Assembly (NCBI RefSeq): GCF_902459695.1
Contig: NZ_CABPRZ010000008.1
Location: 124,001-188,000, forward strand
Length of the DNA: 64,000 nucleotides
Source of the DNA: Pandoraea terrae
GTDB taxonomy: Bacteria > Pseudomonadota > Gammaproteobacteria > Burkholderiales > Burkholderiaceae
Reading direction: 5' to 3'
Shown here: piece by piece, positions 35,197 through 44,134 of the stretch
How the letters are laid out: each line of letters opens with the position of its first letter
How positions within the stretch are numbered: position 1 is the stretch's first letter
Translations under genes and position numbers: made by a program
The notes under the pieces: generated by a model
Told to the model about the DNA's origin: nothing
Database searches by the model: none
Seen by the model: the letters and a program-made list of their open reading frames with translations, nothing else

Positions 35197-35451
35197 TTAA
35201 TTGGGCTTGCCCGTCGCCGAGCCGGGATTCGCTTGCTTCGCGGCGGCGGCCGCTTCCGCCTGCTTATTTGCCATATGCCGGCCAACGACGCACCCGGCGA
35301 CTGCGCCTGCGACCGCATGGTGCCCTGCATAATGCCCGGCGACACCGCCTACGACGGCACCCTTGATGCAACCTTTGGCAGAGGCTTGCCCGGCTGTCGC
35401 GGCAAGTGCGAGAACCAACGCGGAGAAGATGACGGATTTGGTCGCGGTCAT
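35197..35451 (-). CDS. Small secreted glycine-zipper protein
   Basis: 84 residues from the ATG at 35451; a GTG at 35475 would add eight residues, and neither has a clear ribosome site. Signal peptide to about residue 24 (TAGQASA), then a glycine/alanine-rich zipper, VVGGVAGHYAGHHAVAGAVAG, and an Ala/Lys tail. It resembles the 17-kDa surface-antigen / Rick_17kDa glycine-zipper family of membrane-associated proteins. Two His residues within the zipper are notable beside the His-rich neighbour. Confidence 0.65.
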   Translation of the reverse strand: MTATKSVIFSALVLALAATAGQASAKGCIKGAVVGGVAGHYAGHHAVAGAVAGCVVGRHMANKQAEAAAAAKQANPGSATGKPN

Positions 35452-35517
35452 GATCGAGGGTACGTTTATCAGCACGAAATTGTTGAAGTTGTCGAAACGT
35501 GTCGGCCGGCGTTCGTT

Positions 35518-35856
35518 TTAATCGTCGTCGTCATGGCCGTGGCGATGCTCCCAGCGCTTGCGCCAGTGTTTCTCGTACCGGTGTTCCCGGTCGTCGTCGT
35601 CGTACCGATATCCATAATAGGGAGGCGAAACCGGCTGATAGACCACGGGGGGCGCCTCATACACGACCGGCGGCGGCGCTTCCTGATAAACCACCGGCGG
35701 CGCCGCGTAGACCGGGGCGGGAATGCCAAAGTAGACACCGACATCGGTGCGTGCCGATGCCGTACCGGAAAGACAGGCGACAGCAATCGCTGCCCCGGCA
35801 AGCATCAGGCGGGTGCGATTGCGGTGCGGTGAACTGCCGAGGGTAACTGCGCTCAT
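35518..35856 (-). CDS. Small secreted Pro/Val/Tyr-repeat protein
   Basis: 112 residues from the ATG at 35856 (GGAG upstream); longer readings extend into non-coding sequence. Signal peptide to about residue 37 (SGTASA). The mature N-terminus is DVGVYFGIPAPVYAAPPVVY, then APPVVY-type repeats and a charged C-terminus rich in Arg, His and Asp ending in four Asp. It is a paralogue of the 53082-53420 gene (DVGLYLGAPAPVVVAPAY and Arg/Trp/Asp tail, also 112 residues). Role unknown; likely envelope-associated. Confidence 0.7.
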   Translation of the reverse strand: MSAVTLGSSPHRNRTRLMLAGAAIAVACLSGTASARTDVGVYFGIPAPVYAAPPVVYQEAPPPVVYEAPPVVYQPVSPPYYGYRYDDDDREHRYEKHWRKRWEHRHGHDDDD

Positions 35857-36062
35857 GAGGAACTCCAATGGTGTCTCCGATAGCAACGCCGGAGCCGGCA
35901 AAACGGTGGACGCGAGCGCATCACGAAAATGTAAGGATTTGTAGCTTGCGGAGGCCGACGCCCGGAAATGCCGGTCGGATGCTCCACTTTGCCAAGCCTT
36001 GCGATGGATACCGCAACGGTATTGCGCTAAACTGTATATACCGTTTCTAACGAGAGGTAACC

Positions 36063-36515
36063 GTGAGCCCATCCAAGATGCCTGTGAAGAGAACCCGCTC
36101 GGTGGCCGCTGCCAAGCAAGCCTCAACCGTAGCGGCCAAGAAGGCGCCGCCGAAGCGCAACGCGCAGGCGGACGAATCGCCCAATGCGGTAGCGACTGTC
36201 GCCGCGAAAACGTCCCCCTCGGCCTCCGCCTCCGCGTCCAAGACCCCCACGCCCAAGACCCCCGCGGCCAAAAGCGACAAGAGCCCCAAGAAGTCAAAAG
36301 TCAAAATTGTTCGCGACAGCTTTACGATGCCGGACTACGACCATGTGAAGTTGGCGCAACTGAAGAAGAAATGCCTTGCTGAAGGCGTTCAGGTCAAGAA
36401 GAGCGAATTGCTCCGCGCTGGGCTCGCTGCGCTGGAGGTGATGCCTATTAAGCGTTTGCTTACAGAGCTTCGGGCAGTCGAGAAAATCAAGACGGGTCGC
36501 CCGGACAAGGCGTAG
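36063..36515 (+). CDS. RHH-like protein with a histone H1-like Lys/Ala tail
   Basis: 150 residues from a GTG at 36063 (GAGAGG upstream). Residues 1-80 are a Lys/Ala/Pro/Ser-rich disordered tail (KTPTPKTPAAKSDKSPKKSK) like bacterial histone H1-type proteins. Residues about 85-140 form a compact ordered part, VRDSFTMPDYDHVKLAQLKK then KKSELLRAGLAALEVM, fitting a ribbon-helix-helix DNA-binding fold. A nucleoid-associated or regulatory DNA binder is likely. Its 3' end overlaps that of the convergent diguanylate cyclase gene by 29 bases. Confidence 0.72.
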   Translation: MSPSKMPVKRTRSVAAAKQASTVAAKKAPPKRNAQADESPNAVATVAAKTSPSASASASKTPTPKTPAAKSDKSPKKSKVKIVRDSFTMPDYDHVKLAQLKKKCLAEGVQVKKSELLRAGLAALEVMPIKRLLTELRAVEKIKTGRPDKA

Positions 36516-38499
36516 CGTCGGGGGCGTCGAGCAAAGGAAACAGGGCGAATCGCGCCTTCCCGGCGTTTTTCGCAGCGTAGAGGGCGGTATCGGCCTTCAG
36601 GAACAATTCGTTTCTGGAGATCTGCCTGTCGCCCAAGTGCGATGCGGCGCCGACGGTCGCGCCGCATTGCAGATTCAAGCCATATATCTCATAGCTTTGC
36701 GCGCAATGGTTGACGATGTCTCCGGCGATGCGCTCGACTGTTTTTTCGGACGGGAAGCCGGCCAGGATAACGGCGAATTCATCTCCGCCGATCCGTGCGA
36801 CAACATCTGCCCCCCGCGCGCATGACTTCAGCCGTCGCGCGAAAAGTGTCAGCAATGCGTCGCCGAACGCATGGCCGTAGGTATCGTTGACCAGCTTGAA
36901 GTTATCCAGGTCGATGAGCAGCAGGGCGACCTTCTGGCGATCGCGCTCAGCCGCCGCCATGGCGGATGCCAGGCGTTGTTCGAACCCGGTCCGGTTCAAT
37001 AATCCGGTCAGGTGGTCGGACATCATCTTTTGTTCGAGATGTTCGACCTTCATCCGCTCCTGCGTGACATCCCGTACGAAAACGTGGATGCCGACGACCG
37101 GCCCGCTGTCGGCATTGGCCACCGGTTGATAAGTCACGTCGAAGATCTGCGTGGTGCTGTCTTCTCGCCACTCGACGGAGAAGTTGACGACTTCGCCGGC
37201 AAGCGCTTGCCTGATTCGCTTCGCAAGCGTGCTCAGGTAGATCTCGTCTCCCCAAAGGTCTCGCAGGGTCCGGCCGACAATCTGATTCGCGGAAAGGTTG
37301 AAGCGGCGCTCGTACGCGGCGTTGACGAAGACGTAGCGCTCATGCGTGTCGAGATAAGAGATCAGGTCCGGCACATGATTCGCGATCGTCTGGATGTATT
37401 TTGCGCGTGTTTCGGCCACCTCCTTCGCGTTTTGAAGCGCGGCGTTCCGTTCGAGGAGCTGACGCATCAGGTGGGAGAACGCAAGGCTCAGTTCGCCGAT
37501 CTCGTCGGGCTTTCCCGCTGGCAGGCATGTATAGGCGCGGGGATCCGAGGCACTGCGCCGCACGACACGATGCAACTGATCCAACGGTTTGAGCAGCCAG
37601 CGGATGACGAGCCATACGGCCAGGCCGGTGAGCAACAGCGCGCCCAGGACGGTGACGATAACCTTTGGCCGAGTCTGGGTCAAAGGCGAGAACGCTTCCT
37701 TCGGCGGGAGCACGGCGATCAATTCCCATCCGCTTGTCCTGAGGATCTGGCGTGCGACGACGGGTTGCGCAAGTCCGCCGAAACTCCAGGCCGAGTCTGC
37801 CTCGGCCAAGCCGCATGCGTCACCTTGCGCGCTTTCCGGCTGCAGCACCATCGCCCCGGTCGGATGCATGACGTAGCGTCTGGATGGGCCGGTCGTGATG
37901 AGGCAGTAGATCCCGGTCGCACCAATTCGATTGTTGGAAAGGTCCAGCAGGAAGTTCGCCTGTTGCAGGTTCAACCCGCCGGCGAGCATGGCAAGCAGGC
38001 GGCCGTCGGCGGCGCGGACCGGAACCGCCATGATGACCCCTGGCGCGCCGGTCAACCTGGTTGTCAATGGCTCCGAAATCGCCAGTTCATCGCCCCGCAA
38101 AATCTTGCGAAAGTATTCCCGGTCGGAAAAGTTGGCTTGCTCGCCGGTGAGCCGCGAGTCGAATATCCGCGAGCCGTCCGTGCCGGCAAGAAATACCCAG
38201 TTGAAAATGTGCGGAATGGCCGCCGTGGTCGCTGCGAACGCTTTCAGTTCTGCCGGGCTTCTGCCCAGCATCGGGGCGAGTTGTGCGGCCACGTGATGCA
38301 GGATCGTCGCGCGCTCTTCGAATTTGTCGTCAAGCTGTTCGGCGACCAATCGGACTTGCGTGTCCTGTTGTGCCTGCAGCACATGCCGGAGTTGCGCATA
38401 GGCGAAATGGCGGGCGACCACGAACAACAGAACGATGAGGACCGCGACAACAATGACTGTCGACGCGACCAAACGAGACTTCAGTGACCACCGCACCAT
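36487..38499 (-). CDS. Membrane diguanylate cyclase (Cache-HAMP-PAS-GGDEF)
   Basis: 670 residues from the ATG at 38499 (GGGGAAGAA upstream). TM1 at about 12-32, a periplasmic Cache-type sensor to about 270 (FSDREYFRKILRGDELAISE), TM2 at about 275-297, HAMP, a PAS domain (about 370-490: ISYLDTHERYVFVNAAYERR), and a GGDEF domain with ARIGGDEFAVIL intact and an RxxD inhibitory site (RGAD) just before it. It should make cyclic-di-GMP in response to an extracellular small molecule and show product inhibition. No EAL domain. It stands alone. Confidence 0.92.
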   Translation of the reverse strand: MVRWSLKSRLVASTVIVVAVLIVLLFVVARHFAYAQLRHVLQAQQDTQVRLVAEQLDDKFEERATILHHVAAQLAPMLGRSPAELKAFAATTAAIPHIFNWVFLAGTDGSRIFDSRLTGEQANFSDREYFRKILRGDELAISEPLTTRLTGAPGVIMAVPVRAADGRLLAMLAGGLNLQQANFLLDLSNNRIGATGIYCLITTGPSRRYVMHPTGAMVLQPESAQGDACGLAEADSAWSFGGLAQPVVARQILRTSGWELIAVLPPKEAFSPLTQTRPKVIVTVLGALLLTGLAVWLVIRWLLKPLDQLHRVVRRSASDPRAYTCLPAGKPDEIGELSLAFSHLMRQLLERNAALQNAKEVAETRAKYIQTIANHVPDLISYLDTHERYVFVNAAYERRFNLSANQIVGRTLRDLWGDEIYLSTLAKRIRQALAGEVVNFSVEWREDSTTQIFDVTYQPVANADSGPVVGIHVFVRDVTQERMKVEHLEQKMMSDHLTGLLNRTGFEQRLASAMAAAERDRQKVALLLIDLDNFKLVNDTYGHAFGDALLTLFARRLKSCARGADVVARIGGDEFAVILAGFPSEKTVERIAGDIVNHCAQSYEIYGLNLQCGATVGAASHLGDRQISRNELFLKADTALYAAKNAGKARFALFPLLDAPDATPCPGDPS

Positions 38500-38674
38500 C
38501 GCTTCTTCCCCATTGGCCGCGGACAATTCGATGTCCTTTTTTCGGCCCTTCAGCATTCGACCTGCCGGCCTTCGATGCTGCGGCCCAGCGCCCCGTTGTC
38601 GAAGCGCCAGGCGCTAGTTTAACCTCGGGAGACGCGATGGGGCGATCGGGTTATCGGTTTGCGGTGACAGGAAT

Positions 38675-39004
38675 TCAGCCGCGCCGCACCCAAGTGACCT
38701 TGCCTTCCTTGACGCCGATCGTCCGGCGCTCCTGGCGGTAGTCCATGGTGCCCGGGAATTGCTGGCCGTCTTTCTCGCCAAGACGCCAGATGCAGCCCTG
38801 CAGTAGCGCGGTCGCTTCGGCCTCCGTCTTGCCCACCAACGCATCGTCGGGGTGCTGATTGGCGGCGCAGGTGTTCGGTGCCGTGACATCGCCTTGCGGT
38901 GTGGTCGGCGATGCCGGCACCGTGCCGGAAGTGGCGCAGCCGGCGGTGAACAGCACGGTTGCGAGCGTCAAGCCGGAAGAAAGTGCGGGGAGTTTATGCA
39001 TCAT
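38675..39004 (-). CDS. I78-like inhibitor-type small lipoprotein
   Basis: 109 residues from the ATG at 39004. Lipoprotein signal with lipobox LFTAGC (Cys about 23). After a Thr/Pro linker, the C-terminal half reads DDALVGKTEAEATALLQG and FPGTMDYRQERRTIGVKEGK, then VTWVRRG. The MDYR-x-x-R and final G-x-V-T pattern resembles the peptidase inhibitor I78 family. An inhibitor role is inference; the lipidation is clear. Confidence 0.65.
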   Translation of the reverse strand: MMHKLPALSSGLTLATVLFTAGCATSGTVPASPTTPQGDVTAPNTCAANQHPDDALVGKTEAEATALLQGCIWRLGEKDGQQFPGTMDYRQERRTIGVKEGKVTWVRRG

Positions 39005-39221
39005 GCCCTCGTCGTTCGGAAGTTTCGGACTGTGACATTGGCATATTAACCTGACTTTAGTTCCCGTCCAGCGCCATTCCCAAGCCTTGAGCCTGCTCGC
39101 CGGATACCGCCAAGGCCCCCGAATGGCGGTCGTCACAGGCGGAATTTGAGCGATTTTTGATAGCGCTTCGCGGCAAGGGGCGGGAAAGTCATTGTTCGTC
39201 TAACTTGAAGGATGGACGGCA

Positions 39222-39629
39222 ATGCGAACGATCATGTTTTTTGTCGGATTCCTGCTGGCCGGGCCCCTGCCTGCGCTGGCAAATCCTGAGTTGCAAACGG
39301 AAACCTTGCTGCGCAGTACGACCGCCTGGGACGGCACGCCCTACACGGCGTATCCGCCCGGGCAGCCCGAGTTGACGGTCCTGAAAATCGTTGTGCCGTC
39401 CCACACCACGTTGGCATGGCATCGGCATCCGAGCCCGAACGCCGGCTATATTCTGTCCGGCAAGCTCATCGTCGAGAAAAAGAAAGGCGGGGTGCAGCGG
39501 GTGCTCACGCAGGGGCAGGTATTGCCGGAACTGGTCGGCGCGCTTCACCGTGGCAGGACCGGCAGCTCACCCGCGGAGCTCATCGTATTTTATGCGGGTG
39601 CCGAGGGCGTGCCGTTGACGCAACCGTAG
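39222..39629 (+). CDS. Secreted cupin-domain protein
   Basis: 135 residues, AAGGA before the ATG. Signal peptide to about residue 20 (GPLPALA). One small cupin fold with metal-site type residues in AWHRHPSPNAGYILSGKLIV and a later LHRGRTG; the first His pair and Gly turn fit cupin motif 1. The reaction is unknown. Its last 40 bases overlap the 3' end of the convergent amidase gene. Confidence 0.75.
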   Translation: MRTIMFFVGFLLAGPLPALANPELQTETLLRSTTAWDGTPYTAYPPGQPELTVLKIVVPSHTTLAWHRHPSPNAGYILSGKLIVEKKKGGVQRVLTQGQVLPELVGALHRGRTGSSPAELIVFYAGAEGVPLTQP

Positions 39630-41014
39630 GCGGGGAAGTGGGCTTGGCGCTGCCCTTCGATTCGCCGGGCGGCGGCGAAGCAGTGGTCCTCTCGCCACGG
39701 CGCGGCGATGAGCTGCACGCCCAACGGCAATTCGCCGGCGTCGAACACCGGCGCCGTCACCACCGGCAGGCCGGCGAACGAAATCGGCTGTGTGAGCATG
39801 CCGAGCGTTTTGGCGGGCGCCATCGCCACCCCGCCGACGTCAACATGCGCCGTCCCGAACCGTGGTGCGGCGTAAGGCGTCGCGGGAGCGAGCAATACGT
39901 CGAACCAATCGAACAGGGCGCCGATCAACGCCTGCCACTGTTCGCGCCAGGCAAGGGCGCGTCCGTACCAGATCGCCGGACTGAGCGAGCCGGCCAACAG
40001 GCGTGTACGCAGGCGCGGCGAGCACTGCGCCGCGTGCCCCGCAAGCAGGGCCTCATGCGCGGCCGCCACCTCGACGTTCGAGACGATCATTGCGGCGTCG
40101 CGCACTCGCTCGATCGTCTCGGCATCGATGGCGACATCCGTCACAGCGTCAAAGCATGCGGCCGCACGACGCACCGCGCGCCGCGCATTCGCATCGGCGA
40201 ACGTCTCGAAGTATCCGGTCAACACGCCGACACGCATCGGATGCCGTGGGCGTGACGCCGCGTCTTCACCGATCCTCGTGACCGGTTCGCGCGCATGCGA
40301 GCGGTCCGTCGCGTCGTAACCCTGCATGACGTTGTACAACATGGCCAGATCGTCCACGTGGTTCGCGAATCCGCCGACGACATCGAGCGTGTTTGCGTAC
40401 GGCACGCAGCCGCCGCGCGAGAGCCGGCCGTTGGTCGGCTTGACGCCCCAGACGCCGCACAGCGCGGCAGGCGCGCGAATGGAGCCGTTGGTGTCGCTGC
40501 CGAGTGCGAGCGGCACAAACCCGGCCGCCACCGCCGCCGCCGATCCGCTTGACGAGCCGCCCGTCATGCGCGTGGTGTCGTGCGGCAGATGAACCGCGCC
40601 GAAGTGCGGGTTCTCGCCCGTCGCGCCGCAGGCGAGTTCGTCCATATGCGTGGTGCCGATCAACACCGCACCCGCGCGCCGCAATTGCGCGACGGCGAAC
40701 GCATCTGCGGCGGCCGGCGGCAACGAAGCCCGGGCAGGCGATCCGGCGAGGGTCACATAGCCGGCGACATCGAAGTTGGCTTTGGCAAGAAACGGCACGC
40801 CGGCCAAGGGGCCCGGGTCGCGTCCGGCGGCGAGGGCCGCGTCGACGCGTAATGCCTCGGCCAACGCGTCGTCGGCCATGACCGCCGCGCATGCATTGAA
40901 AGCCTTGTCGCGCGCGGCGATGTCGGCCAATACGGCGCGCACCACAGTCTCGGCGGACAGGCGGCGCGTTTTCACTTCGCGCGCCAGTGTCAGCGCGCCA
41001 CGCATCGACGTCAT
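39590..41014 (-). CDS. atzE: AtzE-family amidase (amidohydrolase)
   Basis: 474 residues. Amidase-signature enzyme with the Ser-Ser-Lys triad visible: K78 (VPFLAKANFD), cis-Ser S154 in TGGSSSGSAAAVAAG, and nucleophile S178 in SDTNGSIRAP. The AtzE subfamily hydrolyses 1-carboxybiuret in cyanuric acid breakdown and works with a small AtzG subunit, encoded just upstream with a four-base overlap. No AtzD or AtzH is in the window, and the operon instead carries a D-aminoacylase, so the true substrate may be another ureido or amide compound. Confidence 0.85.
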   Translation of the reverse strand: MTSMRGALTLAREVKTRRLSAETVVRAVLADIAARDKAFNACAAVMADDALAEALRVDAALAAGRDPGPLAGVPFLAKANFDVAGYVTLAGSPARASLPPAAADAFAVAQLRRAGAVLIGTTHMDELACGATGENPHFGAVHLPHDTTRMTGGSSSGSAAAVAAGFVPLALGSDTNGSIRAPAALCGVWGVKPTNGRLSRGGCVPYANTLDVVGGFANHVDDLAMLYNVMQGYDATDRSHAREPVTRIGEDAASRPRHPMRVGVLTGYFETFADANARRAVRRAAACFDAVTDVAIDAETIERVRDAAMIVSNVEVAAAHEALLAGHAAQCSPRLRTRLLAGSLSPAIWYGRALAWREQWQALIGALFDWFDVLLAPATPYAAPRFGTAHVDVGGVAMAPAKTLGMLTQPISFAGLPVVTAPVFDAGELPLGVQLIAAPWREDHCFAAARRIEGQRQAHFPAYGCVNGTPSAPA

Positions 41015-41175
41015 GACGTTGCCTGTTCGCTGAGTGCGGCAGCCAGCCGCTGCGCCGCCTGCGCCATTTGTCCGAACAGGGTTGCGACGTCCGCCTCGAC
41101 CTCGTCGTCGATCGTCAGATGCAACGCACGCGCGAGCGTGCGCATCGTGTCGAGTGTGTCATCCGTGTCGGACAT
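41011..41175 (-). CDS. atzG: AtzG-like small amidase subunit (DUF4089)
   Basis: 54 residues from the ATG at 41175. The sequence, DTMRTLARALHLTIDDEVEA and LFGQMAQAAQRLAAALSEQ, matches the helical AtzG/DUF4089 proteins that pair with AtzE. Its start overlaps the stop of the MFS gene by one base and its stop overlaps the start of atzE by four, so all three are translated in a coupled row. Confidence 0.8.
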   Translation of the reverse strand: MSDTDDTLDTMRTLARALHLTIDDEVEADVATLFGQMAQAAQRLAAALSEQATS

Positions 41176-42515
41176 CACGCATTCCTCATGAAGCGGCGCG
41201 GGATCGACAGGATCAGCGCTGCGGCGGCGAACAGGGTGACGGCCAGCAGCGCCACGCCGACTTCGGTGCTGCCCGTCAGTCCTTTCAGATAGCCCATGAT
41301 CGACGGACCGACAAAGCCGGCGACCGCCGCGCCGATGTTGACAATCCCCGCGCCACCGGCGGCGGCCGTGCCGGCCAGGATCCGCGACGGCAGGCTCCAG
41401 AACATGGCGAGCGTGCTCATGATGCCGGCCACGCCGACCGTCAGGCAAGCCACCGCCGCGACCGGCTGCGCATGCACGCCCACGCTCGCCAGCAGTGCCA
41501 CGCCGCCGATGAACACCGGCACGGCCGTGTGCCAGCGGCGCTCGCCAGTCTTCACCGAGTGCTGTGCGTTCAGGACCATCGCGATCGAGGCGACGAGATA
41601 CGGAATCGCGCTGATCATGCCGATCTGGAAATTGGTGAGCGTGCCGAGCGCCTTGATCATCGTCGGCATCCAGAACACGAGACCATAGTTGCCGACGTTA
41701 TAGAGGAACGACGTCGCAAACAGAATCCACAGCGTCGGCTCACGCATGGCAGGGCCGAGGCTCGTGCGCTTGCCGGTCGCTTCCTGCGCCATTTCGCGCT
41801 GCACGATGCGCTTCTCGGTGTCTGTCAGCCAGGCGGCGTCTTCGACGCGTTCAGTCACCGTCGCGAGCAGATAAAAACCGAGCAGCACCGCCGGCAAGCC
41901 CTCGATCAGGAACATCCATTGCCATCCCTTGAGCCCGAAGCCGCCATGCGTGGCGTCCATGATCCAGCCCGACAGCGGCCCGCCGACGATCACGCCGAGC
42001 GGCATCGCCAGGAACAGCAGCGCCATCACTTTCGACAGCCGGCGCGATGGAAACCACACGCTGAAGTAGGCGATCACCGCCGGGAAGAAGCTGGCTTCGG
42101 TCACACCGAGCAGAAAGCGCAGGAGGTAGAACGAGGTCTGATCGACGGTCGCGAGCGTGGCGACCGACACGATGCCCCAGGTCAGCATCGAACCGGCCAG
42201 GCACTTCTTCACGCCGATACGCTGCACGAGATACCCGGCAGGCACCTGCAATAGCAAATAGCCGAGGAAGAACAGTCCCGCGCCGACACCATACGCGGCT
42301 TCGCTCAACTGCAACTCGGCCACCATCTGCAGCTTGGCGAAGCCGACGTTGACGCGGTCGAGATAGCCGAAGAAATAGCAAAGGAGGATCAGCGGGATGA
42401 TGCGCCGGCTCAGCTTGCGGTAAAGCGCGTCGGCATCCTGTGCCGAAACTGCACCGTGTGCCGTCGGGGTGTGTGGGGTGCCACGGGCGGGCGTCGCGCC
42501 GTTCGAGATTGCCAT
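41175..42515 (-). CDS. MFS transporter, anion:cation symporter (ACS) family
   Basis: 446 residues, twelve membrane segments. N-terminal RIIPLILLCYFFGYLDRVNV with the ACS-family YLDRVNVGFA signature; AGYLVQRIGVKKCLAGSMLT loop. ACS carriers import organic anions such as tartrate, phthalate or ureido acids. It lies between the D-aminoacylase gene (23 bases upstream) and atzG, so it probably imports the operon's amide substrate. Confidence 0.88.
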   Translation of the reverse strand: MAISNGATPARGTPHTPTAHGAVSAQDADALYRKLSRRIIPLILLCYFFGYLDRVNVGFAKLQMVAELQLSEAAYGVGAGLFFLGYLLLQVPAGYLVQRIGVKKCLAGSMLTWGIVSVATLATVDQTSFYLLRFLLGVTEASFFPAVIAYFSVWFPSRRLSKVMALLFLAMPLGVIVGGPLSGWIMDATHGGFGLKGWQWMFLIEGLPAVLLGFYLLATVTERVEDAAWLTDTEKRIVQREMAQEATGKRTSLGPAMREPTLWILFATSFLYNVGNYGLVFWMPTMIKALGTLTNFQIGMISAIPYLVASIAMVLNAQHSVKTGERRWHTAVPVFIGGVALLASVGVHAQPVAAVACLTVGVAGIMSTLAMFWSLPSRILAGTAAAGGAGIVNIGAAVAGFVGPSIMGYLKGLTGSTEVGVALLAVTLFAAAALILSIPRRFMRNA

Positions 42516-42538
42516 GATGACTCCGTCTGTTGTTTCGA

Positions 42539-43987
42539 TTATGCCTGCGGGGGTGGGGAGCGGCGCAATGCGCGCCCGGGGCGTGCGCCGGTATGGCGTC
42601 CGTTGTCGACCACCTGTTCGCCGTTGACGAACACGTGGGTGATGCCTTCGGGGCGCAGCGTGGGCGCGGCGAACGTCGCGCGATCAATGACGCGCACGGG
42701 ATCGAACACGACCAGATCGGCAAAATGGCCGACCGCGACATGCCCGCGCGCCGGGAGACCGAATTGCTCGGCGGTCAGGCCGGTCATCTTGCGCACGGCC
42801 GTTTCCAGCGGAAACAGTCCGCGCTCGCGCGAGAACACGCCGAGCACGCGCGGGAAGGTGCCCCACAGGCGCGGATGCGGGCGCGTATCGTTGGGCAGGC
42901 CATCCGAGCCGACCATCGTTTGTTCGTGCTGGAAGATGCGTTCGACGTCGGCTTCGTCCATGACGAAGTAGATCGCGCCGGCGGGCCGCAAGGCTTCGAT
43001 GGCGGCTTCGACCGAGTTGCCGAACATCGGCAGGATCTCGTGAAAATCGCGTCCCGCGAGGTCGGGCCGCGCTTTCGACCACGCCAGCATCACACGCGAC
43101 GATTGGCGGATACGGTCGGCGCGCAGCATCGTCGACGTTGCCGGATACGGATGGCAATCGAGGCACAGCGGTTGCACGGCGCGTTGCGCGTCGATGCGTG
43201 CGAGCGTTTCAACGGACCGCCCGTGGTTCTCCTTGCCGGCGACCTTGTGATGCGACAGCACGACGGGCACGCCCAGCGCTTGCCCGATGGCGAACGCTTC
43301 GTCGAGCGACGGCAGGATGTCGACGGTTTCGTCGCGCAAATGGGTAGCGAAGATGCCGCCCGTCTCGCGCAGCGGTGCGCAAACGTCAATCAACTCCTGC
43401 TGCGTGGCGCTTGCGGCCGGCGGATAGAACGTGCCCGACGAGACCCCGAACGCACCGGCCGTCATTGCTTCACGGACGTCGGCGGCCATGCGGGCGACCT
43501 CGTCCGGCGCCGCTTCGCGCTTGACGTCGCGCATATTGCGCACGCGCAGCGTGGAATGGCCGACCAGCGCTGCCGTGTTGACGGCGGCCGGCGCCGCATC
43601 CAGCGCGTCGAGATAGGCGGCGAAGGTGGAGAAGCGGAACGTATCCCATGCGCCCAGCAAATCGAGCGGCTGCGGAACGTCGCGTTCGGCGACGAGCGGT
43701 GCAAGGCTGATGCCGCAGTTGCCGGCGATGACGGTCGTCACGCCCTGGCATACCTTCGGTTCGACGTCCGGCGAGGACAGCACGAACGCGTCGTCGTGCG
43801 TGTGGCTGTCGATAAACCCGGGCGCGACGATCTGGCCGGCCGCATCGATCGTCCAGCGGGCAGTGGCGTGGCCGAGATCGCCGATGGCCGCAATGCGATC
43901 GCCCTGGATGCCCACATCCGCCTGAAATCGGCATGCACCGGTGCCGTCGATGACGTCGCCGCCGCGAATGATGCCGTCGAAATCCAT
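42539..43987 (-). CDS. D-aminoacylase (N-acyl-D-amino-acid deacylase)
   Basis: 482 residues of the amidohydrolase superfamily. N-terminal IIRGGDVIDGTGACRFQADV and metal motif GFIDSHTHDD (H62, H64), with NCGIS (C91); the spacing matches Alcaligenes D-aminoacylase H67/H69/C96. Later VVLSHHKVAGKENHG and HFADLVVFDP also fit the family. It removes the acyl group from N-acyl-D-amino acids; related enzymes act on N-carbamoyl or acyl-D-glutamate. First gene of the operon, divergent from a LysR gene. Confidence 0.88.
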   Translation of the reverse strand: MDFDGIIRGGDVIDGTGACRFQADVGIQGDRIAAIGDLGHATARWTIDAAGQIVAPGFIDSHTHDDAFVLSSPDVEPKVCQGVTTVIAGNCGISLAPLVAERDVPQPLDLLGAWDTFRFSTFAAYLDALDAAPAAVNTAALVGHSTLRVRNMRDVKREAAPDEVARMAADVREAMTAGAFGVSSGTFYPPAASATQQELIDVCAPLRETGGIFATHLRDETVDILPSLDEAFAIGQALGVPVVLSHHKVAGKENHGRSVETLARIDAQRAVQPLCLDCHPYPATSTMLRADRIRQSSRVMLAWSKARPDLAGRDFHEILPMFGNSVEAAIEALRPAGAIYFVMDEADVERIFQHEQTMVGSDGLPNDTRPHPRLWGTFPRVLGVFSRERGLFPLETAVRKMTGLTAEQFGLPARGHVAVGHFADLVVFDPVRVIDRATFAAPTLRPEGITHVFVNGEQVVDNGRHTGARPGRALRRSPPPQA

Positions 43988-44134
43988 GCTGTCTCCTCCA
44001 CTTGCCGGGTGTGACGCCCTGCTGCCGAGGGGAGTTTCGGCCGGTTCTCACACCCGATGATTCAGGGGACAATGGTCGCTAGCCATATTTGCCGCGTCCA
44101 ATGCGGGTCTGTTTGGGATTCATGAGAATTCGCT

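Noticed and set aside
37012-38487. A 491-codon plus-strand open frame
   Set aside because: Antisense to the diguanylate cyclase, whose TM, PAS and GGDEF motifs are clear.
42530-44014. A 494-codon plus-strand open frame
   Set aside because: Antisense to the D-aminoacylase, whose metal motif and length match the family.
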